NCBI GenBank assembly: GCA_023014485.1
Contig: JAJOZX010002572.1
Span: 186,001-250,000 of the forward strand
Direction: 5' to 3'
DNA: 64,000 bases
Source: Bathynomus jamesi
Lineage: Eukaryota; Arthropoda; Malacostraca; Isopoda; Cirolanidae
Below are positions 44,752 through 56,734 of this stretch, in pieces. A program made the position numbers and the translations under genes. Each line of letters begins with the position of its first letter. The stretch's first letter is position 1. Under the pieces are notes generated by a model. That model was given only the letters and a program-made list of their open reading frames with translations. It made no database searches and had not been told where the DNA came from.

Positions 44752-46104
44752 CAGTGGCGGTCCTAGCTTACATGACGCCCTGGGCGAACCTCACCTTCAG
44801 CGCCCCCCCCCCCCTGTTCGCCAACACACACACATTCGAATCCCCCCAAAATAAAGGACAGACATAACTCTTTCACAAAATAACTTTTTATTGGAATAAT
44901 TGTTGGAACTTCAGAACCAAAACAAAGACTCAAATTTCTGAATTTTACAAATCCTTCATCACGTAAATAGAATAACTCACTTAAGAGAATGTAATTATGA
45001 TACTATGAACAGGAAAAATACAAATTAAATTGCACAACTGCCATAAATAAACTAGAGAATCAAATTTCTAAATTGTACAAATGCTCTATCACATAAATAG
45101 AATAAGACACTTAAGAGAGGGTAATTATTATGCTACACTTTGAACAAGAAACAAAATAAATTGCACCACAGCACAACTGCCATCTAAAGCCTGACTCTTC
45201 TTACCTTCCTTGATGCAAAGTCATGAATTAAATCATCATATGAAATCTGCTCAGCAATTGTATGATTTATACTGATGATGGCCAGACCGGTAAGGCGTTC
45301 CTGTGACATAGTTGACCTCAGGTAGGATTTGATGAGCTTCAGCTTTGAAAAGCTCCTCTCTGCTTCAGCAACAGTGACTGGAAGAGTAAGACCAATTCTG
45401 AGAGCAGTCCACAAATTTGGATATATTTCAGAGAGCTCCCTTTCATGGATAAATGTCAGTAGTTCAAGCAAGGATATGGTCTTTGATGGCAAGTCAGGCA
45501 AGTTCTTCAGCTCCTGTGCAAGCTCTCTGCCATCCAAGTCAGATTGTCCCTTAAAGTGTAGTGTAGTACTAAGGTTCACACATTGTTCTGTCAGCTCCTC
45601 AAATGTGAGATTTTGGAAATGTGTCAGCACTCCAAACTTCTCTCCCACAATTTCCAACGTGGAAAATCTTTCCTGAATGGCTGATGTTGCAGCATCAACC
45701 ACTGCATTGAAAAATGTCACCTCCAGCTTCTTCAAAGCATCAATCAAGGGCTTATCAGATGCTTCATAATATACATTTCACTATTTAACCAAACCCAGAA
45801 AAATAACATTACATATGTTAAAGTATGGGCCTTTATTCCCAATAATATTAATCTGGAAGCATTTTGCATTGTTTAGGTCTTTTATGGGAAGGTTTATGGA
45901 AAATGCAATAGATGGTTTTTTATTAATAAAAATATATTTATTGATCTTTTATTATTTATTTTAATTTATTTTTTATTTTTATTTATTTCTTTATTTATTT
46001 ATTCTTATTTTTATTTTTATTTTTTTTGCAGGCGCTCATGCCGCCCCTCCACAAATGCCGCCCTGTGCGGCTGCCCATATTGCCCATATGAGGAACCGCC
46101 ACTG
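44752..46104 (-). mobile_element. hAT transposon (zf-MYM type), 1353 bp
   Basis: CAGTGGCGGTCCTAGC ... GAGGAACCGCCACTG. Exact 8-bp duplication GGTCCACT at 44744-44751 and 46105-46112. CGCCC runs lie near both ends. Transposase remnant on the minus strand. Confidence 0.94.
45184..45747 (-). pseudogene. hAT transposase (zf-MYM/TTF type), C-terminal 187 codons
   Basis: ERFSTLEIVGEKFGVLTHFQ, then LLTFIHERELSEIYPNLWTA, then LPVTVAEAERSFSKLKLIKS and YLRSTMSQERLTGLAIISIN. The EAERSFSKLKLIK block is the hallmark C-terminal dimerisation region of zf-MYM-like hAT proteins. The N-terminal finger and catalytic Asp motifs are missing. The frame itself is uninterrupted to its stop, suggesting recent activity of the parent. 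Confidence 0.88.
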
Positions 46105-46112
46105 GGTCCACT

Positions 46113-46957
46113 GACGATGATACAGCGACTGCTTTCCTGGCTCATTTTAACAGAAGTCCCAATAAGTCTTCGGCGATTGTCCGCCGTGACAGGAGTGTCG
46201 AAAAGTAGCATCCATCGCATTCTTCAGGCTCACGAATGGCATCCGTATAAACTTCAGATCCTACAGAAATTAAGCGAAGATGATCCCGACCGGCGGATGG
46301 AATTTTGTGAATGGGCTACGGAACAATATGCTCGGGATGTCAATTTCCCGTCCACCATTCTGTTCAGTGACGAGGCTGTTTTTTATGGAAATGGTGAGGT
46401 AAATCGACAGAACACCCGCTACTAGTCTCAAAACAACCCTCACTGGTATACCTCTTCAAAGGAACAAGGTGCATCTCGGGTGATGGTATGGTGTGGCATT
46501 TGGAAGGATCGCATCATAGGCCCCCTCTTTTTCGATTAACATGTCACTGGAGGCACCTACTACGTATGCTCAAGGAAGAAGCATTTCCCAGTGTCTTGAA
46601 CGAAGAAGGAAATTTCCCAACATGGTTCCAGCAAGACGGCGCTCCTGCACATTACAGCACCCAAGTAAGGGAATACCTGTACCAACAATTCCCTGGTCAT
46701 TGGATAGGACGTCGAGGGCTGTGGAATGGCCAGCTAGAAGCCCGGATCTCACGCCACTAGATTTTTATCTCTGGGGCCACTTGAAAGCGCTGGTATACGC
46801 AGAGAAAATTAGGAGTGTTGAACATTTGCGGCAGCGCATTATTGGGGCATGTAACACCATTACTCCTGACATCATTCACCGTGTGCTTGCTGACTGGGTA
46901 TCACGTCTGAATTTGTGTCTTGAAAACAATGATGGACATATTGAGCACGTTCTGTAA
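46113..46957 (+). pseudogene. Mariner-like transposase, catalytic part (frameshifted)
   Basis: Pieces in two or three frames: LSAVTGVSKSSIHRILQAHE (second HTH), ILFSDEAVFYGNGEVNRQN (first Asp), FQQDGAPAHYSTQVREYLYQ (second Asp), PARSPDLTPLDFYLWGHLKA (third Asp), ending at TAA 46955-46957. The spacing between the second and third Asp is close to 41, as in the element at 17519. Stops at about 46423 and 46540, and a frameshift near 46715, inactivate it. Confidence 0.85.
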
Positions 46958-47040
46958 ATAAAAGCTTTTGTTTTGCCTTTTTTTATTATTTTTCCTATGA
47001 TGCCGGACTTATGGGACACCATATATATATATATATATAT

Positions 47041-47178
47041 AAGCAAACAACCACAAGGAAAAGGAAACACAAAGTCCGAGCGCTTTCGTGATATATTCAC
47101 ATTATCAAGGAGGATAATGTGAATATATCACGAAAGCGCTCGGACTTTGTGTTTCCTTTTCCTTGTGGTTGTTTGCTT
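47041..47178. repeat. 138-bp perfect hairpin related to PLE termini
   Basis: Arms 47041-47106 and 47113-47178 with 6-bp loop AAGGAG. AAGGAAACACAAAGTCCGAG and GCGCTTTCGTG resemble the PLE terminal block (AAGGAAACACAAAACGGTGC, GCGCTTTCGTC) of 27190-27230, so it is probably a pair of inverted termini from a related Penelope-like family. Confidence 0.85.
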
Positions 47179-47209
47179 ATTAATAAGGTCACGTGTTATT
47201 TTGTGATTC

Positions 47210-47250
<41 letters not shown>

Positions 47251-47253
<3 letters not shown>

Positions 47254-47386
47254 GAATGAACTCAGAATGGTCCCCTGAGTTTTTTATGATACACACAGAC
47301 CGTGCATGGTATTTGTCATTTACCATTACTTATTCGGACTATAGTGGATTTAATTATCCCAGAAGAGTTCCTTGTTCCATGCACGG

Positions 47387-47419
<33 letters not shown>

Positions 47420-47567
47420 GATACACACAGACCGTGCATGGAACAAGGAACTCTTCTGGGATAATTAAATCCACTATAGTCCGAATAAGTAATGGTAAAT
47501 GACAAATACCATGCACGGTCTGTGTGTATCATAAAAAACTCAGGGGACCATTCTGAGTTCATTCCCA
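47251..47567. repeat. ~317-bp palindrome with a (TA)n centre
   Basis: The left arm (TGGGAATGAACTCAGAATGG ... CATGCACGGTCTGTG) and right arm are exact or nearly exact inverses, separated by (TA)n at 47394-47418. Each arm contains a unit bounded by CACAGACCGTGCATGG in inverted orientation, the same family as 4183-4375 and 62016-62100. Confidence 0.92.
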
Positions 47568-47588
47568 TATATATATATATATATATAT

Positions 47589-49489
47589 CAGCAATAAGGG
47601 ATCAGCAATAAGGGATCACCGCCACCTCCACATCCTCCTCCTGCTTCCCACCAACTTCAAAATTATTAACTCAGCATACCAACCAACCGGCTTCTGCATC
47701 CTCAAATCCCTACATATTCTTAGTATAAAACCAATGCTCAGAGACTGTGGTTCTGCCTTTAACTTAAACATAGCTGATAAATTCTTCTGCCTCACCAGTG
47801 GAACAGTAATCTGCAACCATTCATTTTAACTTTCGAACAATTCCGATATGAATACTTCAACATTTACCCATTTCCAACCCTTTTACAATGGGTTTATAGT
47901 GGCCTACGGATCACCAATTTGATGTGACCAAGAAAGTAGGCTTACTATAATTTATGAATTAAATTGAAAGGAATTATTAGGGGTCACCAGCTTGGGCTTA
48001 CAGCACAAGCAAACAACATTTAATAAGGAGAGAGAAATTACTTTGTTGTTTTGTGTTTAATTAGGAAAATAAATCAATTATTTGTTCACAGTGAACATTA
48101 TGTTAAAGATGACTGATTAATAGCAATAAGAAATGGTTATACAGTCTAATTGTTAAGTAAATATACTAATTCAGGTAGTCTAATGAGATATGCAGAGGTG
48201 AACACAGAATAAGTAATTAAGCCAATAATAACTGAAATAATGAAAGTACGGTAAGATACAGTAAATGGATTAGGTCGGTAAAAATGAAATGCATAAAAGA
48301 GCACATAAACAATCGAATGCAAAATAAGTAAGTTATATGAATGAACACAAAACAAAGGTGATACAAAACTACGGTATTGGTACAACACTTGAATAGGCCT
48401 ACTGCGGTCTTAACGGGAGAGTTAGTTTGAACGGTATTGAAGACACTTTTTAGGGCCTACGCGATTAGGCTGAGTTTGTGGACTTTTCATCTTTGAATTC
48501 TGGATAGTGTAGCACGACGTAACAAAACACTGTAGGCCGAGTGAGGGCCGACAAGAGGCTTACCGACCTGCGATTTCGACGTGGATAACTCTGGAGACTG
48601 AAGAAACCTACGTGAAGGTTTACCGTCCTGCGTTTCGCCGTGGATAACTCTGAAGACTGACGAGGGCCTACGTGAAGTTTGACCGTATTGCGTTTCGCTG
48701 TAGATAACTCTGAAGACGTGTCGGCCTACCGGCAGGAGGATGTGCTGAGGGCCTGTTGAGATATTTGTTGAACGGGCGCCGATCGAATTGTGGCGAAGGA
48801 TGAGTGAAGCCAGGGCCAGAAGAATGACGCCGGTAGAGTGATGTTTGCTTCCAGCGGGATGAAATTGTAGGTCGCCTCAAGTGTTGATTCGCTTCGTGTA
48901 TTGTTGAGGTGTTGCTTGAGGGACTGAGGCCGGCTGAGGTCGAACGGCGCTACGTAAAAAAGGAGATTCACGAGGAGGAGTAACGAGCAAAGTGAGAGCG
49001 AGTTTAGTGAACTATGGCTTATATAGGCTCGGAGGACATAACTTTTCGCGGGCCTTTTGGGAGAAGTTAAACATCCTTTTGTTTCTCTCTCCTTGAAAAT
49101 CACGTGTGTTTTTCGGTTTCTGATGATTCCCGGATGTTTGCGGACGTGAGGAAAGGAACTTTTGGTCAGTCTCTACAGGTTTATTACTCCTGGTAAGAAA
49201 CTGTTTACAATATTTGTCATCTTTTTAACCTTTGTACATTTTAACTGTTAACCTTGGTTAATCTTGGTTTTGCTTGCGGACGAATTGTTCATTCTGACGA
49301 AGGTCAAACTTGTTGCTCCACCTGTTGCTTTACCTTTCTAATTTTTGTATACTATTCATTTTTACATATTTAATATAAATACATTATTAATATTATATGA
49401 TTATATAAATTTATTTTTGTATAAATTATTGTTCACCATATTCATTTTTTTTACATTTGTTTTAACTGTATGAGCACAGATGATGCAAA
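47589..49489. other. Unclassified region; GC-richer tandem repeats
   Basis: No recognised protein. A ~63-bp unit with CGTGGATAACTCTG repeats three times at about 48560-48720 (GATAACTCTGGAGACTGA, GATAACTCTGAAGACTGA, GATAACTCTGAAGACGTG). On the minus strand CCTATATAAGCC (around 49020) looks like a TATA box upstream of this block, so an LTR or a promoter is possible. A SINE tail lies at about 49250-49320. Confidence 0.35.
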
Positions 49490-52170
49490 TTGAACGTTTT
49501 TGAAATGTTTGTCAATAAGAAGGTACTATCTCCTCGTCCTCTTATTCCTCGCTACATATATAGTAAAGGACATATACGTAGTATACTTTTAAATACTTTT
49601 AGAGGGTTCATACGTTCAAATGAATATTCAGGATCGACCTGCGGTCGATTCCTCTGCAGCATCTTGCCTTATTTGCAGGATTTGGTGGGAAGAATTGGTT
49701 TGCGTTCTCCGCCTATCCTCGTAGCCAGCCACGCATGGCTGGTCAGGGACTTTGCACGAAAACCTGTCCAGCTGGTTCTTGAAATTATTCAGGTTGGTGT
49801 GCTGGAGGTCCCTTATTTCTTTGGGCAAGACATTAAAAAGTTTCGGGTATCGTATTCTGAGGGTATTTTTTCCTTTTCCTTTTCGTGGCCTCTTGTTCCA
49901 CCGTAGTTGGCACAGTACAGAATCTGCCTCTTCTCTTATTCTAGTGTGTTTCTACTTCATTCCTAACGTTAGGGACACAACCTTCGAATATTTTTCATAC
50001 GTATATTATTGTGTACCGCCCACGACTTCTTTCCAGGGAGTAGTTTCAGGGATTGTAGTCGAGACAGTAGTCTTCACCTTTCGTTTCCTCTTATCTTAAA
50101 CGTAAAAGTCCTTTGTATAGATTTATATTTGCAATGTCTTGTTTTCTGTGTGGGTTTGTGAGTACTGAGCAATATTCAGTTACTGGTGGGACTAAGCTCT
50201 TCCATAACTTTAGCATGACATTTGCATTTTTGCTTTGGAAGCTCCTCCAGACAATTCCCAATCCTTTTCTAGCTGTTGTAATTTTAATGTTATAGTGTTC
50301 TCTGAATTCTACATCTTATGACATTATTACTTCAAGATCCCTGACTTGTGGATTTAGTGTTATCTGTTTGGCTTACAGTGTTTTGTACTCTTTATTCTGT
50401 AGCACCTTATTGTTACCATATCTTATAACTTGGAATTTTTCTTCGTTAAACTTCATATTGTTGTCTTCCGCCCACTTGAATGTCGTTTTGTAATTTTTCT
50501 TTGTCACCTTCGTTCAATATTTCCTTGCATATCTTTATGTCATTCGCGAAACACGATACGATACTGTCATTAATACCTGCATCATTGTCTGTAGTTATTA
50601 TTGGAACCTCCTTTGAATAAGAGGGCAATGTTCGTGTTCTTTAATAGAGTTGAATTTGTGGCGAGTGATTTTCTCTATAGTAAGTACAGAGGTTTGGCAA
50701 TGCTTTCTTTACATTTCTTCAGAAATGTGGCGCTCCATGTGTTTGGCCCTGATGCTGAATCTTCTCGTATTTGTAATAAAGCCCTAATTACGTCTCCTTT
50801 CAAGAACTCTAAAATCTATTAGTAGATTAGTGTCCGAACTTGTTCTTGGTTGATTTGCATCTATGTCAAAGAATTCATCTGGATTTTATACTTTCTTCTC
50901 AAACTAAACACAGTTAAATTGTTCCTTAAGCAGTTCGTTCATTTTTTCTGGGCCATTTGTGTATTTAGTCGCCCCATCCTTTAACGGACTGGTACTCTCT
51001 TTACACTCTTTTTTTCTTTTCGCAAACGTGTAGAAGTATTTTGGGTTATTTTTTGTTTTCTGCTAACTTGTTTTCATCCTCGCTTGTGGATAAATGTTTG
51101 TTTTAAGCTCATTTATATTTCGCATAGTTTTTCTCTAGTTTGAGTGTCCCTGCTTCAGTTCTGCATCTGTGAAGATTTTTGATGGTTTGTTCCCGTTGTC
51201 TAAATAATGTCCTGACTTTTTTCTCCAGCTTGCTACGTTTTCTTTTTGGTCTCTTCAGAACGTGTCTCAGCAATATAGTTTTAGTTTCATTATCTGTTAT
51301 ACTCGTAGATAGTATTTTTCCTGGAGTTTTCTCGTGAAGTAGCAATTCCCAACCTACTTTCTTTAAATCTTCAGTTATACTTTCCCAATTTACTTTCTTT
51401 GAATTTATACGCGTATTATACCTTCAAATATTCCTTCTGACGCTCTGGGATGCGTTTTGGGACCCCTGTTTGCTAATTTTAATGACATATCGATCAGGTT
51501 ATGGTCAGAGAATTTGTGTGCGTTACATTTTTACTTATTATTACGTCAGTGTTATTTGTCAAAATTAAATCCAAAACATTCTTTTCTAATCGCTGCATAA
51601 ATTTCCTGGGTAAGTGTTTAATGTTCTATAATATCTAATATCATTATTGCCTAGGTTCTATAATCTTTTGTAATGTTACCATGAAATTTCTCAACATAGT
51701 TGGTCATTTTTCTTCCATGTTATGAATGGACAATTAAGATCCCGCAAATTAAAATATTTGGTACTGGTGTTTTAAGTGAGTTTAAACATGTTTTCTGTTT
51801 TATTTGTAACGGACTGGAATTCGCTTTTATGGTGTTTGGTGGTCTGTACACGTTCATAATGATTAGGTTCAGTTCTTTTACTTCTAAAATAAGAATTTTG
51901 ATTGTGATGTTTGATTTGCTTACCGACACTTCGCATGTGTGTGTGTTTTTTCATGTACTCGTAGATGCAACGCCCTCCTCCTTTTCTAACAAAAATATCT
52001 GCTCTGCATACGTATGTTGTGGTCCAGTATTGCTATTTCAGTATCCTCGATGCAGTTTTCATAGCTTTTTTCGCATTTATGTAAATGTGTTTCATTAGGC
52101 ATGATATCTCTACTGGTTTCCAGAGCTAAATATTGAAAGTATTGTAATTTGCAGTCTGCGTGGTCAGTGT
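49490..52170 (-). pseudogene. Decayed CR1/Jockey-type LINE ORF2
   Basis: Minus-strand fragments in the right order: LNLIIMNVYRPPNT (endonuclease, about 51850), a Lys/Arg-rich linker LLRHVLKRPKRKRSKLEKKV (about 51270), SCFANDIKICKEILNEGDKE (RT YADD block decayed to FAND, about 50540), and LPKEIRDLQHTNLNNFKNQL, LDRFSCKVPDQPC (C-terminus, about 49780). Many stops. The 3' end abuts GGTTAAAAAGATG near 49210-49480. Confidence 0.75.
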
Positions 52171-52214
52171 ACAGGCCTTACATATTTTTGTAAAATAAAT
52201 TTATAGGGTTACTA

Positions 52215-53385
52215 GGGGAAGGTGGGGGAATGGCGCACGGTTAAGGATAAACTTTAATATCCACTATACTATTGAAGATATATTTCTGAAATTTTTTGTA
52301 TTTTCTCTCCTAAGGCTCTTTTTTTGGCAAATCCCTTTCGTTTTTTGAAAGTAGTTCAATAAAAAAAGGACAAAACATAAAACCAAAAATTGAAGTATGC
52401 GCGGTATTCCCCACCTCGTAGGGTAATACCGTTTTACGTGTGGTAATAATATGCATACTGGATCATTCAAAAAACTTTACAAAACCTTTTATTATCTTGC
52501 AATACATACCCAACCATGAGTAATTCAAATGAAAGCATATATTAAACGTCACATCAGACTAAAAATAGATGAAAAAAACAAAGATTAGAAAAGTAGCATT
52601 GAACCTCAGCTTCATTAAAGGCGCCAATCCCAATGATGCTGGTGCCCTCTGGTTTTCTTAAACTGATCTGAGGGTTCCACTTCAAAATAACTCCAACCAG
52701 TCTTTTCCGGCTTGCTTGGACCCCTTATTGAAGTTGTGTTTGATGTTATTATTTTCGGCAAATTCATAAACCAAATGTTAGAAGTCAACAGGTGTCGTGT
52801 CAAAAACATAGCCAATTTAAGAACATGGTCAGCCATTTTTCGCTTTTGTGCCTTGGTAAATATCGCTTTCGGCCCAACTTCACAGCATTAAAATTCCCAC
52901 CTTTCACTCTGTCGCGTAAAGTTGACTCAGGAATACTAAAAGCCCTCCCGACTTCACGTATAGGTCGCCCTGTTTCAATGGCGGGTATAGCTGCCTATAG
53001 CTGCTCCGCCGACCAGCTAGCCTTGCTCGGTTTTCTTGTGTACTTCTCGGCACCTATTAGAAAAAATTAATAAACAAAACATTGTGGGGAAATATCACGC
53101 AGTTAGCGTGGGGTAATTCTGCGCATTGTCCAGCTGCGCGGTATTCCCCCAAAACAAATGAACACCGTTCATCGGACACCAGAAAATAAAACAACCAGTG
53201 AACTAAGTTTATTCAGGCATAAAATAAGCTTCAACCACTACAATATAAAACACTATGAAGCAAAACACAAAATCAACAGACCAGTTGCTCATCTGTTACC
53301 TAAGCACAGCCTGAGTCAATCTGCCCAGTGTAAAAAACACGTGTGCGCGGAATTACCTGCTGCGTGCCATTCCCCCACCGTCCCC
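52215..53385 (-). mobile_element. pogo-like DNA transposon
   Basis: GGGGAAGGTGGGGGAATGGC ... GCCATTCCCCCACCGTCCCC with TA at both flanks. 1171 bp. Additional GCGCGGTATTCCCC motifs near both ends (52398, 53136). It interrupts minus-strand coding-like sequence at its right side. Confidence 0.88.
52615..53070 (-). pseudogene. pogo/Tigger-like transposase N-terminus (psq HTH)
   Basis: Minus strand from about 53067: KYTRKPSKASWSAEQL, one stop, AIETGRPIREVGRAFSIPES, TLRDRVKGG: a pipsqueak-type helix-turn-helix. After a shift, MADHVLKLAMFLTRHLL and PEKTGWSYFEVEPSDQF follow. The DDE domain is absent. Confidence 0.75.
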
Positions 53386-53755
53386 TACCCTTAATGTGAT
53401 AATACGGACACTCTATATTTAGGCATTTTTTTCTCACTGTTGAACTGTCTGCACATAGAAGGGTGGATAATTGTAGCAGTTTGCTCCGTACCTGCAACTT
53501 CCATTCCTCATCATGTAGAAACATTTTTTAGGGTGATTATATATGCAACTGGGGCCATATTTACAAGAACCTGTTTTATAATATTCACATGTGGTTCATC
53601 GTTTAGATTCCTTACGAGTCCTGTGAGACTCAACTTGTTTCCCTTGTTCTACTACCACTTCTTCCCTACTCAGTGATTTTTTAATCTTTGGTGTATTTTA
53701 GTTTGAATTCATGGTGTTACTATCTTGTGTAGGGGCTATTTCTCCGTCTAATGCA
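53386..53755 (-). pseudogene. Possible LINE ORF1 remnant
   Basis: Minus-strand EEWKLQVRSKLLQLSTLLCA and KKCLNIECPYYHIKG are broken by the pogo-like insertion. Position and strand fit the 5' part of the LINE at 49490-52170, but no domain is certain. Confidence 0.3.
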
Positions 53756-53756
53756 G

Positions 53757-53830
53757 GCATGGGCAACACCCGGCACGCAAATGCTTTCAACCCGGCCCGC
53801 CTCCCTCTGATCTAAATTAATAAGACACAG
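53757..53830 (+). mobile_element. hAT-like end (GCAGGCATGGGCAAC)
   Basis: CAGGCATGGGCAACACCCGG then CCCGGCCCGCC resembles the left ends of hAT elements (CAGGGGTGGGCAAAC). No right end found, and nothing else recognised up to 54237. Confidence 0.4.
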
Positions 53831-54425
53831 TCCTCTTAATTCTTCTAATGCAAAAAAATTGCAGATTAAAATTTTATTTGAACTGCAGTGCCAATATCTG
53901 TGAGGAGCAAACTGTAAAATAGAAAATTTTATATTTCGCTGTGCAACATGACTATATAATACCTTTATTATTACCTACCAAAAATAAATTAGCAATAATT
54001 GCCGCCATCAGCCGGCAATTACAAAGGCAGCGAGCACTTGAGCAAATATACTCGTATTCCTATTTCACTGGTATGCAACATATCTGATGTTTCAACTTGC
54101 ATAACTGTTTTTTATCAATTCAGGTGTGCTGAATCCAAAAAACACATCCATTTTTTCTCATCACGTACAGTTTTCTGGCAAATACTTATCACCCATTTTG
54201 TATGGGTGGTATATAGACAAACACAATTTTGCAATATACTAGGGGCACTCAATATATTTTTCCACACCCTTTTTTCTTAGGTAATTAATAGGCCATGGGA
54301 TTGAAATGTCTTTTAGGCCGTAAGTTTGAACTTTCTGCGCTTCACATAACCGGTTTTTTCCAGTTTGAACCTGCCCTCCTTGTATAAAACTGCTTTTAAA
54401 ACTGATGGTTAACGCAGTTTCGAAA

Positions 54426-55013
54426 ATGGCGTCTGACAGTGATTTGCGTCGTAAACAGAGAGCTGTTATCGAGTTCTTAACCACAGAGAAGGAAACAGTT
54501 GGAAACATTCACAAACGTCTACAAAACGTTTACGGAGAAGCTGTTGTTGATCGAAGCAGAGTTGGACGCTGGTCTAAATGTGTGACATCATCGGAGAGAG
54601 GGAAAGCCAGCCTCGATGATGAGCCACGCAACGGTCTCCCGGCATCGGCTGTGACATCTCACACTGTGCAACGTGCTAACAACATCATTCAGCATCATCA
54701 GCATCATTCAAAGTGTGTTCACGGTTTGTTCCTCGCGAACTGACTGAAGATCACAAAGCCCAAAGAAAAGAAATTGCTTCTGAGTCGTTGGTTCGATACG
54801 AGACAGAAGGGGATGACTTCCTTTCACCACAAATTGTGACTGGGGATGAGACTTGGGTACACCACTTTGAACCTGAAACAAAACGCCAATGCATGGAGTG
54901 GCATCACACAGACTCTCCACGCAAGAAAAAGTTCAAAATGGCTCCCTCAGCAGGAATGGTTATGGCCACCATCTTCTGGGACTTGAAAGGGGTGATCCTG
55001 GTGGATATGAAGA
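54426..55013 (+). pseudogene. Mariner transposase, N-terminal two thirds
   Basis: Chosen start ATG 54426 (MASDSDLRRKQRAVIEFLTT), the first Met matching the family start. HTH region with VDRSRVGRWSKCVTSSERGK and DEPRNGLPASAVT (degenerate GRP motif). Frameshift near 54735, then VTGDETWVHHFEPETKRQCM (first catalytic Asp) and AGMVMATIFWDLKGVILVD. The following residue block is across the LINE insertion. Classical mariner type rather than DD41D. Confidence 0.87.
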
Positions 55014-55223
55014 GCCTTTGAGCTGTGCTTCTCGCACACTCAGGTCTCACTAATACAGGGTTTGGCTGTGCACAGCTATGAGGAAGTGACCTCTCTGAGA
55101 GGCACTAACCCTAACGAAAAGCTTCAACTAATATGAGATATCTACTAAGGAAAACTCATACTGGCAGGACGTCGCCCAGAATAAAAAGGTCCCCTACCTC
55201 AACCCGCTTACGCACCAGGGTGG

Positions 55224-55800
55224 GTGAAGAGAGCAATGGTACAACTTCTCAATCTCGGAGGAGAAGAAACTTCACCAAAGGGATCAACGCGGGGGACCCT
55301 ACCAGGCAAAATTAATGACCCTGGACCCCAGCAGTTTCAACGGAAAATGGCCCCAAAAGGAAACCTACGAAGGTATGACACAATAAAATGGACCATTGAA
55401 GAAAAGACGATAACTTTGCGCTGCTGTGAATACTCACGGTTTGAGAAATGGAGCAGGCAGAAGAACGTAATCTTAGCGGAGCAAATCAGGAAATCCAATC
55501 TACCTGAAGAGAAGAAAAATACCTATCAAGAAATTACAATCATTAGCCTCACAAGTGTATAAGTACCTTACAAAGGAGGAAATTAGTAATATCAAACAAA
55601 GCGCCCTTAGGGAAGCAACTGAGGACTACATTGACAGAGAAGGAGAAGAAAGAGAGGAAAAAATGAAAAGATTATGGACAAGAGAAGAGAAATGGACACT
55701 GATATGGGCTACAAAGTATGCCACACAGAAACATAAGAGACAGAAGGACATCACAAGGGAATGGAGAGAGATCTTCTTCCACTTTTGCCCAACTTCATAG
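55224..55800 (+). pseudogene. R4-type LINE, N-terminal region
   Basis: Two frames (55224-55562, 55555-55800). RYDTIKWTIEEKTITLRCCE, YSRFEKWSRQKNVILAEQIR, KYLTKEEISNIKQSALREAT and WTREEKWTLIWATKYATQKH. Rich in Trp/Lys/Glu. This block precedes RT in Dong/R4-like elements; its role there is probably nucleic-acid binding. One frameshift at about 55556. Confidence 0.6.
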
Positions 55801-56734
55801 TTCAGAGGGTATATAGTGAACAAGAAATAGTATACATGAATGATGAAAGAGATAAGCTTATCTGCAATGAAACCAGCCCAATAATAAACCCTATTCCACT
55901 ACTCCAGTGCCTTGAAGCCGCTCAAAATATTGATGACGATGCATCTGATAGCTCATTAGATACACAAAGCAGGCAGCACGCCAACCAACATTCTTTAACC
56001 AATCCGAATCATCAGATAGGAATGGGTGACTCACCACCCAGTTCGCCTGGATCCTCTGATTCATCATTACCTCCCCCAGCCAGATCAAGAACTCTCCCCC
56101 CTCCCCTCACCACCACGACGACATGAAGATATAGATTTACAGCAAATAGAAACAGAGGAGAAATTAGCAAATCTAACTGAAATTGTTAAAACCATGAATA
56201 TGGAAACCCGACCCCAAACTGATCGAACTTAGTAAAAATAGACAGTTTAAGCAACTATTATACAGAGTAAATGTAGCAATTAATAGACTAGTCCCAGTCA
56301 ACACAGACCTTACTGAATTTAATCAAGTAAATTACGCTGCTGGCCTATACATGCAACAGAAATTTGTCTCAAACTTTAGACCAAAGCCCCCCAGTCAAAA
56401 CCGTAAGTGTAAACCAAAACCTCCTCCCTGGAAAGTTAAATTAACTAAACAATTTACACAAGCCAGACGAGAACTGAACCAATTAAAACAATATTTCCGA
56501 ACACCCCCACAACAAGGAAAACTCACAAAACAAATAGGGAGATAATCAACTACAGGACTTGCGAGATAATCAACTACAGGACAAGGCGCTGGAATTGGCA
56601 GGAAAAATCCCAGCCATTAGCCAATAGAATCAGAAATAAACAAAAGCAGATTGACATGAAAAACCATAACAAGCAATTTTCATCGAACCCTAGAGGCTTT
56701 TACCAAAATCTCATTAGAGAAAGAATAACTGTCC
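55801..56734 (+). pseudogene. R4-type LINE, linker region
   Basis: Fragmented frames: acidic/Ser-rich SDSSLDTQSRQHANQ (about 55945), Pro/Ser-rich SPPSSPGSSDSSLPPPARSR (56030-56095), and basic KPPPWKVKLTKQFTQARREL (56416-56480). No defined domain. A tandem duplication GATAATCAACTACAGGACTT/AGG at about 56541-56583 adds a shift. Confidence 0.5.

Larger units (their letters stand above)
44454..47020 (+). mobile_element. Mariner-like transposon split by a hAT
   Basis: CAGGGTGTCCCATAAGTCCG ... inverse ATGATGCCGGACTTATGGGA then CACC. The last three bases of the right end are lost into (TA)n. The transposase is split at 44751/46105. An internally deleted sister copy is at 59917. Confidence 0.9.

Noticed and set aside
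48726..49103. 125-codon minus-strand frame
   Set aside because: Covers a tandem-repeat region; no recognisable domain, and a plausible start is lacking.
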